64,000 nt of DNA from NCBI RefSeq assembly GCF_016863635.1, contig NZ_BOPG01000089.1, positions 1-64,000 of the forward strand, written 5' to 3'. The notes under the pieces are model-generated. The model searched no databases. It was given only the letters and a program-made list of their open reading frames with translations, and was not told the origin of the DNA. Positions within the stretch are counted from its first letter, which is position 1. Every line of letters starts with the position of its first letter. Shown here in pieces: positions 34,607 to 43,943 of this stretch. This DNA is from Virgisporangium aurantiacum. Its GTDB lineage: Bacteria; Actinomycetota; Actinomycetes; Mycobacteriales; Micromonosporaceae. The position numbers and the translations under genes were made by a program.

Positions 34607-34860
34607 GGCCCCTCCCGCCGCGAGACGTATCCGGCCTGGTTGGCCGACTCGCCGCTGACGCTAGGTGGGAAAACTTCCGCAGGTCCAGGACCAACTTCAC
34701 TAAATGTGATCTACAAGTGACGTTACGTACGACGGATGGCGGTGTTCTGCCAGCAGCTTCCCGCCATCTCGTGACACGCCCGAGCATCCAGCTTCCCGAC
34801 GCGCCGCACGCCGTCGATGATCGGTGCGGTTAATGCCGGCGACGGGAGTGGTGGCTGAGC

Positions 34861-35463
34861 GTGCGGGTGGCTGTTGTTGATCCTCTACCGATGTTCCGTT
34901 ACGGCATCGTGGCGCTGCTTGCCAAGGCGGGACACGAAGTAGAGACCCCCGCCGATCCGCTCGGGTGGGCTCGGCGCTACGAGCAGGCTACCGTGCTGCT
35001 CACTGTGGACAATGATCTCGATTGGGCAATGCTTTCCCGACTCGGGAGGGCTGGTCGCGGCGTGGCGGTGGTCGCGGTCCTGGCGTCGATTACCGCCGCC
35101 AGCGGCGCTGAAGCCGTCCGCGCGGGGGCGACTTCAGTCATCAGCCGGTCCGCATCGCCCGACTCGGTGCTGCGCGTCATGGCCGGGCTGTCCGATGGCG
35201 ACGCCACGCTCCCGCAGGAGGTTCTGCGGATGCTCTCGACCGAGCCGGACGAGCCGGACAACGGCGACCGGCCACCGCCGGACCAGATCGGCTGGCTCCG
35301 GGCGCTGGCTGGCGGGTCGACCGTCGCCACCCTGGCCAACGACGTCGGTTACTCCGAGCGGGCGATGTTCCGTCTACTCCACGGCCTGTACAAGCGCCTC
35401 GGCGTCCGCACCCGAACGGAGGCGCTGATGCGGGCCTACGAACGGGGCTGGCTACGCGGTTGA
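34861..35463 (+). CDS. NarL/FixJ-like regulator with degenerate receiver
   Basis: A 200-residue protein starting at GTG. Residues 1-120 resemble a receiver domain (VAVVDPLPMFRYGIVALLAK, ASITAASGAEAVRAGATSVI), but the position of the phosphoacceptor aspartate reads VLLTVDND without the usual pattern, so it may not be phosphorylated. The C-terminus is a LuxR-type helix-turn-helix (GGSTVATLANDVGYSERAMF, RLLHGLYKRLGVRTRTEAL). It converges on the STAND gene, with 12 bases of overlap at the stops. It may control the neighbouring system, but this is only positional. Confidence 0.78.
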   Translation: MRVAVVDPLPMFRYGIVALLAKAGHEVETPADPLGWARRYEQATVLLTVDNDLDWAMLSRLGRAGRGVAVVAVLASITAASGAEAVRAGATSVISRSASPDSVLRVMAGLSDGDATLPQEVLRMLSTEPDEPDNGDRPPPDQIGWLRALAGGSTVATLANDVGYSERAMFRLLHGLYKRLGVRTRTEALMRAYERGWLRG

Positions 35464-38400
35464 GGGCGCCCCTCCAAGGTCTCCCAACGCCGCCGCAATC
35501 GCCGGCTCAAGCCGGCCGCTTCCCGCGTCGAGAGTCTTGAGGAGGGAACCGAGGCGGTCGACCAACCCGGCCGGGCGGCAAATGCTGCGCGCCCGATCGA
35601 ATGCGTACTCCGCCTCGGACAGCGAGGCCCGACCGTTCAGGACCAGACCACAGAGCGCGAAGCCCTCGAAGTCCCAGGCCGCGAAGTCTTTCCCGTCTCT
35701 GCGCCGACGGGCGACGGCCTCATCGCGGAGCCGGTCGAATACATCCCCGGTCTCCGGTTCCCGCAGCAGGGTCCGAACCAACGCCTGCATGCCGAGAACA
35801 AGCAGCGAGTCCCCGATGGATCGTCGTCGGGCCGCAACCTCGATCTCGTGCCGGGCTTCCTTCAGCCGCGGCGGCCTCTCGTCCAGGTAGACAGCGGCCA
35901 GAGTGGTACGGGCCTGGACGAAGACGCGTGGGTCTCCGAGGTCCGCCGCAAGATTGGCGGCGCGTCGCGCGAACACCAGCGCCAGATCTGTTTCCCCGCG
36001 CGCCAGGTTGAGGTCCGCCTCGATGTCGTAGCGGTGGCACGCCGTCAGTGGATCGGCACGCTCGTCGAGGATTTCTGCCACCTGCCGGATGCGATCCCCC
36101 GCTTCGCCGTATCGGGCACACTCGATGTCGCGACGGGCCAGCTTGAGCAGCAGCCCCATGACCCGCCCGCCTCGCCGCTCCACGTCGCCCGCCAACCGTA
36201 GGGCCTCTTCGAGGCACTCCTTGGCAGCAGCGAAGTCGCCGTAGTGGCGATAACAGCCGGCGAGCCCCTCGAGCGGCGCGACCTCCTCGGCCGGCCGACC
36301 ATTCTCACGTGCGATTGACAATGCATCTTCGTAGGTTGTGACGGCGTCGTCGATGTCGCCACGCTGGAACAGCACACCCGCCAGATTGGTGAGAATGCGC
36401 TTTCGACGTGGCATGTGCCGAGCACCGTCAGCCAGCGCCAGCGCCTCCCGATAGCGCTTCTCCGCTTCGTCGAAGCGGCCAACCTCCACATACTCCGCGG
36501 CGAGCCAGTTCAGGTTGGCAAGCACATCACCGGTGCTACGAAGATGGGGCCGTATCCGTTCTCGCTGATCGATGAGAAGCCAGCTGTAGCCCCACTTCCG
36601 CAGGTACTCCTCAACGTCGTCCATGAGTTGGACTGCTCCGGAAAAGTCGCCGCACGAGATCAGGATGTCGATGCGCGCACGGTGCGCCCACAGATCGGGC
36701 AGGCGTTCGATTCGCCCAACCGGTATGCCAGCAAGGTACGCCTCGGCGCGCATACCCAGATCCCGTATCGCGGCCTCACCGCCCAGCGCGTCAATCACAC
36801 GGCTGTCGTCCGGCGCCTGCAGGTAGAAACGGCCATGATCGTCTTGCCTGATAACATTTCTAGCGGCCAGCCTCCGAAGAGTTCTACCGACACGCTCCGC
36901 ACCGACGACGGTCTGGACCGCATCAACGCCCACAGCGATCCTGTATACCGCCAGAGTCAGCAGGACCTGGTGGTGGAGGTCGTCCAGGCCCTCCAGAACT
37001 GCGCCGAATAGAGCATCGAGAACATCCGTGGGCTGCACTCCGGCCACGAACGCGGCCACGTCGCCAAGCGTTTCGAACTCGCTCTCGGTGAAGTCGAGCA
37101 ACGCGAACATCAACTCGGCCGCGCGAGGATTGCCACGGGTCCGTTCGTGCAGCAGATCCCACGTCGCATCGCCGACGTGGGCCACGCGGTAGACGCCCTT
37201 GCCGTCCAGGACCGCGAAGAACGCCTTCAACTCCTCCCTTGTCAGCCCTTCGTCAAATTTGTGTACGTCGGCGTCGTCGACCCATCCACGATTGCGCTTC
37301 GGCTGCTCACGACCGACGAGCAGCACTGAGACCCGATGGTCGGTGCGGTCGGATAGCAGCTGCAGGGCATCGTCGAGGCTAACGTCGCGAAGCGCCCGGG
37401 ATCGGTCAACCAGGTGATCGGCCGAATCGAGCGCCACGACTACGCGCTGATGTGCGTTCCGATCGAGCAGCGGATCGAGCCGGCCGAGAAGAAGGTCGCC
37501 CGAGCGGCCGGATGCACTTGCCAACGGGCTGTTCTTGCGGCCGAATGCCTGTTCAAGCGCCGCTACTAGGTCAGCCGCACCGAACGTGGACCCCGCATGG
37601 ATGTCGATTGGGCGCACGGCGAGATCATTTTCAGAAGCCTGCTGCAGGGCGTTGAGGCGCCGCCGGAGGGCATATGTCTTGCCGATCCCTTCCGGGCCCG
37701 CCACGATGAGGATACGAAACGCCACATCGTCGATCAGATGAGCCCAGGAGGCAAATCCCTCTCTCGTACCTCTAACGCGTGCGGGCTCCGGAGGCGGCAG
37801 ACGGTTGAGCGCCTCCTGCGCGGCGCGGGCGGCAAAGGTGACGAACCACCGGTTGGCCCGCAGGCCGCCCGAGGTTTTCCGACCCGCGAAGATCAGCGCG
37901 GTCCCGGTAAGCGCCAGCAGGAGATTGGGCTCCCAGTCGTTCAGAGTCCAATTGTCGGCAAGGATCGACCGTCGGCACGCACGGGAAACGAGCCTCCCCA
38001 CACGGCCGATGTCATCAGGAAACGTCCGAGATCGCTTGCGCTCACCGAGCATCAGGTCGATCAGCGGTGCGCCGTCGTCAGGCAGATCCTCCATGCGTCT
38101 CGCGAGGATTGAGCAGACGAGGTACATGGGGTCGTACGCGAGGAAGCCATCCGTTCGGTACGTGGACAGGTCGATCAGTAAGAAACGTCCGAAGTGGCGG
38201 GCGCCAGTGCGCGCGGCCGGAATCAGAATGTTCTCGGTGTGCAGGTCGCCGTGACTGTGTCCCCGGAGGACCAGCATCGTACGTCCCCTCAGGGCACCGC
38301 CATACCGGACTAAATGCACAGGATTGGGAAGGGTATCGCCGTCGCCGGGCAACTGCTCGCGGCCCCTGTCGAGCAGCTCAGGCCAGTTCGTCCGGAGCCA

Positions 38401-38961
38401 TTCGTGGAGCGGACCCCGCGCCTTACAGGTCCACCCTGCCATCTCCTTCAGATACTCGTCGGCCGTCTCTTGCTTGACCTGCCGCTCGGGGGCACCGTTC
38501 CAGTCTTCGACAATGGCCTTCACCACACCTTCGCAGGCGGCACCGAGCCGTTCGTCCCCAAGGAGCACGCTCAGCGGGTCAGGTTCACGGCCACCAAGCG
38601 TCGCGCACTCCATGAAAATGATGATCGAGTCACGCGCAACTGTCACCAGATGCCCTTTTCGTACGCCCACGAGCCTTCCCTGGAACGGTTGGGGCGCAGC
38701 GGTCGTGGCCGCCTCGAACTGCTTGTACTCCAGCCTCGTCCGCTCGCGGGGTGGCAGGTATTTCATGACCAGAGGGCGCGCGTCGGTGCCGTCCGCGTTC
38801 GAGACGATGACCTTGGCCACCAGCGCCGGCGTGAACCCGCCGTCGAGTTGACGAACCAACTCGACCCTCTGTCTCAGGTTCTGGCACCACGTCTCCAACA
38901 TGCCGGACGCCTGCCGGGGCAGCAGGCGACGCAGTTCTGGGTCGAGCGGCGCATCGATCAT
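35452..38961 (-). CDS. Kinase-like / STAND NTPase / TPR protein
   Basis: A 1169-residue multidomain protein. Residues about 1-330 have an aminoglycoside-phosphotransferase-like pattern (catalytic-loop motif HGDLHTENI near 235, then LLIDLSTYR near 265), which recalls the TCAD9 domain described in bacterial ternary conflict systems. A STAND-type P-loop ATPase follows, with Walker A AGPEGIGKTY at about 427, VVVALDSADH as Walker B-like, and LLVGREQ. The C-terminus from about 790 is a set of TPR-like helical repeats (GRFDEAEKRYREALALADG, GDFAAAKECLEEALRLAG). Such proteins sense an invader through the repeats and oligomerise. It is divergent from a membrane protein gene only 80 bases away. The identity of an effector activity, if any, is unknown. 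Confidence 0.8.
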   Translation of the reverse strand: MIDAPLDPELRRLLPRQASGMLETWCQNLRQRVELVRQLDGGFTPALVAKVIVSNADGTDARPLVMKYLPPRERTRLEYKQFEAATTAAPQPFQGRLVGVRKGHLVTVARDSIIIFMECATLGGREPDPLSVLLGDERLGAACEGVVKAIVEDWNGAPERQVKQETADEYLKEMAGWTCKARGPLHEWLRTNWPELLDRGREQLPGDGDTLPNPVHLVRYGGALRGRTMLVLRGHSHGDLHTENILIPAARTGARHFGRFLLIDLSTYRTDGFLAYDPMYLVCSILARRMEDLPDDGAPLIDLMLGERKRSRTFPDDIGRVGRLVSRACRRSILADNWTLNDWEPNLLLALTGTALIFAGRKTSGGLRANRWFVTFAARAAQEALNRLPPPEPARVRGTREGFASWAHLIDDVAFRILIVAGPEGIGKTYALRRRLNALQQASENDLAVRPIDIHAGSTFGAADLVAALEQAFGRKNSPLASASGRSGDLLLGRLDPLLDRNAHQRVVVALDSADHLVDRSRALRDVSLDDALQLLSDRTDHRVSVLLVGREQPKRNRGWVDDADVHKFDEGLTREELKAFFAVLDGKGVYRVAHVGDATWDLLHERTRGNPRAAELMFALLDFTESEFETLGDVAAFVAGVQPTDVLDALFGAVLEGLDDLHHQVLLTLAVYRIAVGVDAVQTVVGAERVGRTLRRLAARNVIRQDDHGRFYLQAPDDSRVIDALGGEAAIRDLGMRAEAYLAGIPVGRIERLPDLWAHRARIDILISCGDFSGAVQLMDDVEEYLRKWGYSWLLIDQRERIRPHLRSTGDVLANLNWLAAEYVEVGRFDEAEKRYREALALADGARHMPRRKRILTNLAGVLFQRGDIDDAVTTYEDALSIARENGRPAEEVAPLEGLAGCYRHYGDFAAAKECLEEALRLAGDVERRGGRVMGLLLKLARRDIECARYGEAGDRIRQVAEILDERADPLTACHRYDIEADLNLARGETDLALVFARRAANLAADLGDPRVFVQARTTLAAVYLDERPPRLKEARHEIEVAARRRSIGDSLLVLGMQALVRTLLREPETGDVFDRLRDEAVARRRRDGKDFAAWDFEGFALCGLVLNGRASLSEAEYAFDRARSICRPAGLVDRLGSLLKTLDAGSGRLEPAIAAALGDLGGAPSTA

Positions 38962-39041
38962 CGTCCCTCCCGACCAACGATTGACGTAGGCATCGCCACC
39001 TTGACACAGTGTGACGGTTGTATCACTCGAAGGGTAGGGAC
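38962..39041. promoter_or_regulatory. Short divergent promoter region of the STAND/membrane pair
   Basis: Eighty bases serve both genes. TTGACA (39001-39006) is a good -35 for the plus gene and overlaps the small palindrome CACA-G-TGTG (39005-39013), so one regulator could control both directions. Confidence 0.45.
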
Positions 39042-40091
39042 ATGGCCGGATCTAGCGGTGGGGAGATCGGACGGGCCGCCGGCCGCACCGAGTTGATCTG
39101 GGGAATCGTCTCGGTTGGGGTCGGAGCGGGTGCGATCGTCATCTATGCCGTATCGGCCGACCAATTCGCATCCGTGCTGGCGTCGGCGTTCATGCTGGCC
39201 GCAGCATCTGCGGTTGCGGGCGGCCTACTCGGCTTTCTGTTCGGTGTGCCCCGAGCCGCCGCAGGCCCCGGCAGTGACGGTGCACCTTCCAGCCGTCGGT
39301 ACCGCGCGAACACCAACCTCGAGCAAATCTCTGACTGGCTCACCAAGATCCTTGTAGGCGTGGGGCTCGTTCAGTTCGACCAGCTCATCTTTTTCGGCGG
39401 CAGGCTGCTGCGCGGTGTCGCCCCCGCGCTCGGTGGCACCTCCACCAGCGTGCCGTTCGGCGGTGCACTGCTGTGCTACTTCACGATCCTCGGTTTTCTC
39501 GGCGGATGGTTACTCACGCAGCTCTATCTCGGCCGCGCATTGTCATCCGCAGACCACGCTCTCGATCTGCTGCTCGCCGCGGACCAGGCACAGCAGAAGG
39601 GTGCTGACGTACAGGCCGCCAAATTCAGGGAGGAAGCGATCCAACTGCTCGCCGCAGCCGGGGATCCAGCTGGTAGATACGAGTCGACCCGACGGAACCT
39701 GCCATCGGGACCAGGCCGCACCGACGAACTGGAGCGGACAGTATCCACTGCACGGCACGAGGCTGCCATCGGCCGCTGGAATGCTGACCAGGTGCGCGCC
39801 CTGTTCGACTCGGGGCGCGACGGCGACCGCATCACCGCACTCGGCCTCATGCAGGGAGACATAGCGCATTTGGCCGATCTCGACTGCGTGTTAGAAGCCA
39901 TCGGCGAGTCGCGTTCTGGGTTTGAGCAATATCACGCGCTACTGACGGCATTCATGCTGCTCGAATCCCTTGACGCCGGCCAGAAGCAGCGTCTAACCAA
40001 TGCTGTCGAGGCGCAGCGTGGTCCAGGCGGACACATACGGCCCGGCAAGGAAAGATATCTGCTAGCCGAACGCATTCTTGCCGCGCGATGA
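39042..40091 (+). CDS. Membrane protein with pYEATS-type transmembrane module
   Basis: A 349-residue protein with four predicted transmembrane segments in the first 170 residues. The intervening stretch with LLGFLFGVPRAAAG and NTNLEQISDWLTKILVGVGL is the conserved membrane module I know from prokaryotic pYEATS proteins, which are predicted immunity components. Here no YEATS domain follows. Instead there is a soluble helical region (ADHALDLLLAADQAQQKGAD to the C-terminus) of unknown fold. The ATG at 39042 has AAGGG upstream. Divergent pairing with the STAND gene suggests they act together, the membrane protein as sensor or effector. That function is inference. Confidence 0.72.
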   Translation: MAGSSGGEIGRAAGRTELIWGIVSVGVGAGAIVIYAVSADQFASVLASAFMLAAASAVAGGLLGFLFGVPRAAAGPGSDGAPSSRRYRANTNLEQISDWLTKILVGVGLVQFDQLIFFGGRLLRGVAPALGGTSTSVPFGGALLCYFTILGFLGGWLLTQLYLGRALSSADHALDLLLAADQAQQKGADVQAAKFREEAIQLLAAAGDPAGRYESTRRNLPSGPGRTDELERTVSTARHEAAIGRWNADQVRALFDSGRDGDRITALGLMQGDIAHLADLDCVLEAIGESRSGFEQYHALLTAFMLLESLDAGQKQRLTNAVEAQRGPGGHIRPGKERYLLAERILAAR

Positions 40092-40407
40092 CCGGCTCGT
40101 CGAGCGGGCTCGGCCGTTGACGGTTTTCCGGCTGCGGTTGTGCCGGGAGCTCGCCGGAAATTGCCTCGCCTGAGACGATGGAGGAACGTGTTTGCATCCT
40201 CCGGATTGGCTGGGATTCGTACACCTGTACCCACCTCACCTGCAAACGCAGACAGCGCGTCACACCGCGTTTGTCGACGCGCCGACCGCGGACATCAACG
40301 ACCAAGCCAACAGCGCGCTCCCATCAGGCGCACGCGGCATAGTCCGCGTGGAGTTACGGTGTCGATCTCTCTCTCGGACACGTTAACCCCCACCGTGGTC
40401 GTCAGGT
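40092..40407. other. Intergenic region left of the recombinase relic
   Basis: No gene. ACCCCCACC (40386-40394) pairs with GGTGGGGGT (40421-40429), an inverted repeat reaching into the recombinase relic that could be a terminator or a remnant of an attachment region. I looked for a tRNA and did not find one. Confidence 0.35.
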
Positions 40408-40912
40408 TCATGACGGATCAGGTGGGGGTCGCTGTTTCAGTGCCAGGCTCAGGCTTGTGGTCGGCTGGCTCGTGATAATGATCGTGTTCCTGTCGCAGAC
40501 CACGGTCAGATGGTTGGCCCGCAGGTAGGCTGCCATGTCACCGGCATCGGCGCCAGCGTCTCCGGCCGGACTTGCGGCCTGCAGTCCGATCTTGGCGACG
40601 AGCACGTCCTCCCGGAGGTAGATCGGCTTCGGCCCGCCGGCCGGCGCTGGTCCTGCCCTAACATTTCCGTGCCTGCACCGATACCCCGGATGCCCGTGTA
40701 CCAGTGCGCGTCGTAACGCCGTCCACACGGGCGACAGATCACCAGCCCGGTGAGTGCGTACCGGTAGTCGGCCAGGGCCGGCACAGCATTGACGGACTGC
40801 GCCCTGACGAAGTCGGCCTCGCTGATCAGCGGCTCATGAGCGACGCAGGTCGAGATCACCCACTGGGCTTTCGGATTCCACCGCCGTACCGCCCCACGAC
40901 TGGTGCGCTTGT
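40408..40912 (-). pseudogene. Serine recombinase C-terminal fragment, frameshifted
   Basis: Reading from about 40912, one frame gives RRWNPKAQWVISTCVAHEPL, ISEADFVRAQ and YALTGLVICRPCGRRYDAHW, the recombinase and zinc-ribbon region of large serine integrases. Near 40690 the frame must change to continue with GHPGYRCRHG, then PKPIYLREDVLV and VVCDRNTI to the stop at 40408. The catalytic N-terminal half is absent because an IS abuts at 40913. It is a decayed integrase, probably of a former integrative element. Confidence 0.72.
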
Positions 40913-42092
40913 CCTGTACCGTGCCAGAACTCGTTTCGGCTGGTGGTGGAACCGGGTTCAGGCCGCTCGGTGGTACTCGTTGATCGTGCCGCCGAGGATG
41001 CGTCGTCGTCGGATCGCCGCGTCGAGCGGGATCACGACGGTGGGGTCGTGCTCAGGTGGATGTTGGGCCAGGCTCTGGTGCGGGCGGTGCCGGTTGAAGT
41101 GGGCGACATACTGGTCGAGGACCTGCCGTGCGTGGCCCTCGTCGTAGATCAGCACCCGGTCGGTGCACTCGTGCCGGACGGTCCGTACGAACCGTTCGAT
41201 GTAGCAGTTCGCCCGCGGCGTCCGCGGCGGGATCCTGACCACCTCGATGTCCTCGTCGGCGAGGACGGCGTCTAACGAGCCGGTGTACTTGCCATCGCGA
41301 TCCCGGATCAGGAACCGGAAGCCGTCGATGCGACAGCCCAGGCTCATCACGAGGTTACGGACCTGTTGGGTACACCAGTCCCCGGTCGGCTGCGCGGTGA
41401 CGCCGAGCAGGTTCACCCTTCGTGTCCCGACCTCCATCGCGACCAGCACATACAGCCGGCGCAGCAGCACCGTGTCCACGTGGAAGAAGTCGACCGCCAG
41501 CAGTCCTTGCGCCTGCGCGCGGAGAAAGGTTCGCCACTGGGTGTCCACGCCGCGGGGTGCCGGCCCGAGCCGGGCTGTGGCGAGGATGCGTCGGATAGTG
41601 CCGGCCCCGACATGATGGCCGAGGCCGACCAGCTCCCCCTGGATCCGGCGGTGCCCCCAGCGCGGATTCTCTTCCGCCAGACGCAGGACCAGGTCGCGGA
41701 CCTCGCCGCTGACCGGAGGCCGGCCCGTCCGGTTCGGGTAGGTCCAATGTCGTTGGACCAACCTGCGGTGCCACGCCAGCAGCGTCGCCGGGGTGACGAT
41801 CCGATGCGCCCACAAGCGACGCGGCAGCACCCGGGACAGCGCCGACAGCACCGCCCGATCCGGCCACGACAGCCGGGGCCGACCGACCTGGCGGCGCAGC
41901 ACCGCCACCTCGTGACGCAGGACCAGCAGCTCCGCGGTCTTGGCCTCGTCGTCACGGGTCAGTGACGCCAGCCAGCCGAACACCTGCACCGACACCCGAT
42001 ACAACAACCGCACGAACACAAACCCCGACCATCACCCACCCGGCCGTCGGCCCAGCTCACACACCGTGCGACGAGTTTTGGCACGGTACAGG
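40913..42092 (-). mobile_element. 1180-bp insertion sequence, copy 1
   Basis: Bounded by inverted repeats CCTGTACCGTGCCAGAACTC (left) and the complement of CCTGTACCGTGCCAAAACTC (right). It carries one full-length transposase on minus. A second copy with exactly the same length lies at 49552-50731 in the same orientation. No target duplication was evident. It truncates the serine recombinase on its left. Confidence 0.85.
40958..42019 (-). CDS. DDE (rve) transposase of the 1180-bp IS, copy 1
   Basis: A 353-residue single-frame transposase starting at GTG: an N-terminal helical region (AELLVLRHEVAVLRRQVG), a helix-turn-helix area (ENPRWGHRRIQGELVGLGHH) and an integrase core with DDE residues in LLAVDFFHVDTV, FLIRDRDGKYT and NCYIERFVRTVRHEC. 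IS3- or IS481-like. It is intact and differs from copy 2 at scattered residues. Confidence 0.9.
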   Translation of the reverse strand: MFVRLLYRVSVQVFGWLASLTRDDEAKTAELLVLRHEVAVLRRQVGRPRLSWPDRAVLSALSRVLPRRLWAHRIVTPATLLAWHRRLVQRHWTYPNRTGRPPVSGEVRDLVLRLAEENPRWGHRRIQGELVGLGHHVGAGTIRRILATARLGPAPRGVDTQWRTFLRAQAQGLLAVDFFHVDTVLLRRLYVLVAMEVGTRRVNLLGVTAQPTGDWCTQQVRNLVMSLGCRIDGFRFLIRDRDGKYTGSLDAVLADEDIEVVRIPPRTPRANCYIERFVRTVRHECTDRVLIYDEGHARQVLDQYVAHFNRHRPHQSLAQHPPEHDPTVVIPLDAAIRRRRILGGTINEYHRAA

Positions 42093-42665
42093 GTCAGATC
42101 GAACGCCTCCAAAATTTCCACGATCTCCCTGTCAGACTTGGTCACGGATCCCCTCGGAACGGGTCGGCTACCTGATCAGCAATCAGCAGCCAACCCCAAC
42201 CGAGGGGATCTCCCGTTCATCGACGAAAGTCAGGCGTTTCCGGAAGATCATGTGACCGCGGGCACGGAATTCTCATGTCCGCCAGCCCGGACCAAACTGT
42301 CCGCCAACCCGGATTTTTCCGTGTCCGCTGGCAGGCACGGCCGGTCGTGTGGGCCGGCGGGTGAGCCTGACGGGTACGGCGGTCATGCTGAGGTCCTTTC
42401 GCTGTGCTGGCAGTAGGTTTGCAGTGGTGCCTTCGCTTCCTAGCAGATGCGGGTTAGCGGGGGGTTAGCGGCCGGCAGACCCAGCAGGTGGCCGACAGCG
42501 TGCAGCCCCTGCACTCACCGGTGCGAAGCATCTGCCGACCGAGGTACTGGCCACGTCATGATCGTCGACACGGGCGCAGCCGGACTGGTAGTCGCCTCGA
42601 TAACCGGTCGGGTGCCAATTCGTTGATGAGACATCGTGTTATGAAGGAGGGGACGGTCTTCAAGC
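42093..42665. other. Intergenic region with IS-end-like repeats
   Basis: No gene. GATCCCCTCGG (42147-42157) has a perfect inverted partner CCGAGGGGATC (42200-42210). Two direct copies of TGTCCGCCARCCCGGA start near 42275 and 42299, a pattern seen at the ends of IS21-type elements. It seems to be scar tissue of lost mobile DNA. Confidence 0.4.
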
Positions 42666-43529
42666 ATGGCGGAATCCGCCCTGGGTGACGGCAGCCGGAG
42701 GCGAAGGGCCCTGGCCGCGTCGGTTCTGATCCTGCCGACGTTGGCGGCCCTGTTCTTGATTGGCGCTGTCTTTCTGCGTGGCTCGGCAAGGACATACTCC
42801 GGTCTGCTCGGCATCGCCGCGATCCTCGGCGCCACGTACGTGGCGGTATGGAGTCACCTGGTTCTCAACGAGGTGGCGGTCATCCTCCAGGGCACAGTCG
42901 ATCGGTTCGACGAGGTTGTCGACAACGTCATGCCGCCGTTGGCGGCGTTGATCGCCATACCTCCGGGTGAAAAGCGCAACGGCGAGGCCCGCCGGTTTGT
43001 GTCGTTGATCCTGGCCCTGGCGCACCAGCAGTGCGGGTTGAACCCGTTCCCCAGGAGAACGATCCGAAGCGTGCTGTACAGCCTTTCACCCGATGGGATG
43101 GCTCTGCGCCGGTACGACTCGGAAGGGTTCCGGGGCGACCCACCCCGGTTGTCGTTCACTGACTCCGATGATGATCCGGATCGTCGGGTGGTGCAGATCG
43201 CCCGCAGTGACGAGGCACTGCACGAGGAGGACATCGACGATCAGGCTCGTAGCTACCGTTCGAGGATCCTGACGCCGGTCCGTACCAGTGCCAGAAAGTA
43301 CGGCATCCTCATCGTCGATTCGGACATCCCGATGTCGCTGACAAGTCACGATGTTCGTCTCTTGATTTTTCTGGCTCGCTCGTTAGGCGTCGCTCTTGCG
43401 CATCTGGGTGGTTACGCGACGGAGTTTCTCGGGCACAATGGTGCCATCGGCGACGAAGGTGTTCCCGGTGTGCCAACGCAGCAGAAGCGCGACGACACGA
43501 CCGGCAAAGTGGGGTCGAGCAATGACTAG
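42666..43529 (+). CDS. Membrane-anchored GAF-like sensor protein
   Basis: A 287-residue protein. Two transmembrane helices lie near the N-terminus (SVLILPTLAALFLIGAVFL and YSGLLGIAAILGATYVAVW). A coiled linker leads to a soluble domain at about 95-255 with the layout of a GAF domain (FVSLILALAHQQCGLNPF, SRILTPVRTSARKYGILIVD, DVRLLIFLARSLGVALAH). The tail is polar. The start ATG is 15 bases after a GGAGG, which is longer than usual. The next gene overlaps its stop by 8 bases. With the WD40-KAP gene converging on the pair, a membrane sensor for a conflict system is a reasonable but unproven idea. Confidence 0.65.
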   Translation: MAESALGDGSRRRRALAASVLILPTLAALFLIGAVFLRGSARTYSGLLGIAAILGATYVAVWSHLVLNEVAVILQGTVDRFDEVVDNVMPPLAALIAIPPGEKRNGEARRFVSLILALAHQQCGLNPFPRRTIRSVLYSLSPDGMALRRYDSEGFRGDPPRLSFTDSDDDPDRRVVQIARSDEALHEEDIDDQARSYRSRILTPVRTSARKYGILIVDSDIPMSLTSHDVRLLIFLARSLGVALAHLGGYATEFLGHNGAIGDEGVPGVPTQQKRDDTTGKVGSSND

Positions 43530-43920
43530 GTTCACCGGGCGACTGCTACTCCGAAAATCCCTCAGCTCTGCGCGATCCGGGTCCGAAGTCGAAACGGGAT
43601 CCCGGCCGAGGTCGATCTCGCTGAGGTCCGACGAAGGTCGGTTGTACATCGAGGGCCACCTCGGCCGGGATGCCTATCTAGGCAACCGCCCCACGGTGAT
43701 CGACGAACAGCCACAGGTCATCTCGGACCTTTCCATCCGCCGGGTGGCTCACTGGTCCCCGTTGACGCTGATGCACCTTGCCGGCGCCGCGCTGTACGCC
43801 GGTACGGCGATCACGTTGTTCTTCCTCGGTCGTTCCACCCAGGCGGTCGTAGCACTCATCTGCGCGGGCGGCGGAGCCGCGTTCGCGTTGGCCCGGTTCA
43901 CCCGATCCAAGGCCCGCTGA
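43522..43920 (+). CDS. Small membrane protein
   Basis: A 132-residue protein I do not recognise. The first 85 residues are soluble and basic; two adjacent transmembrane helices follow (LMHLAGAALYAGTAITLFFL and AVVALICAGGGAAFALARF) and the end is positive (TRSKAR). It overlaps the GAF-like gene by 8 bases (ATGACTAG), so they are translationally coupled. It converges with the WD40-KAP gene, 23 bases between stops. Confidence 0.6.
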   Translation: MTRFTGRLLLRKSLSSARSGSEVETGSRPRSISLRSDEGRLYIEGHLGRDAYLGNRPTVIDEQPQVISDLSIRRVAHWSPLTLMHLAGAALYAGTAITLFFLGRSTQAVVALICAGGGAAFALARFTRSKAR

Positions 43921-43943
43921 CAGGCCCGGGCCGGGACGTGGTC

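Noticed and set aside
40180..40260. Possible tRNA or attachment core near the recombinase relic (segment with GGGATTCG)
   Set aside because: No acceptor stem or cloverleaf could be drawn on either strand.
40913..42092. Target-site duplication for IS copy 1
   Set aside because: The bases next to the two ends do not match each other, so none could be assigned.
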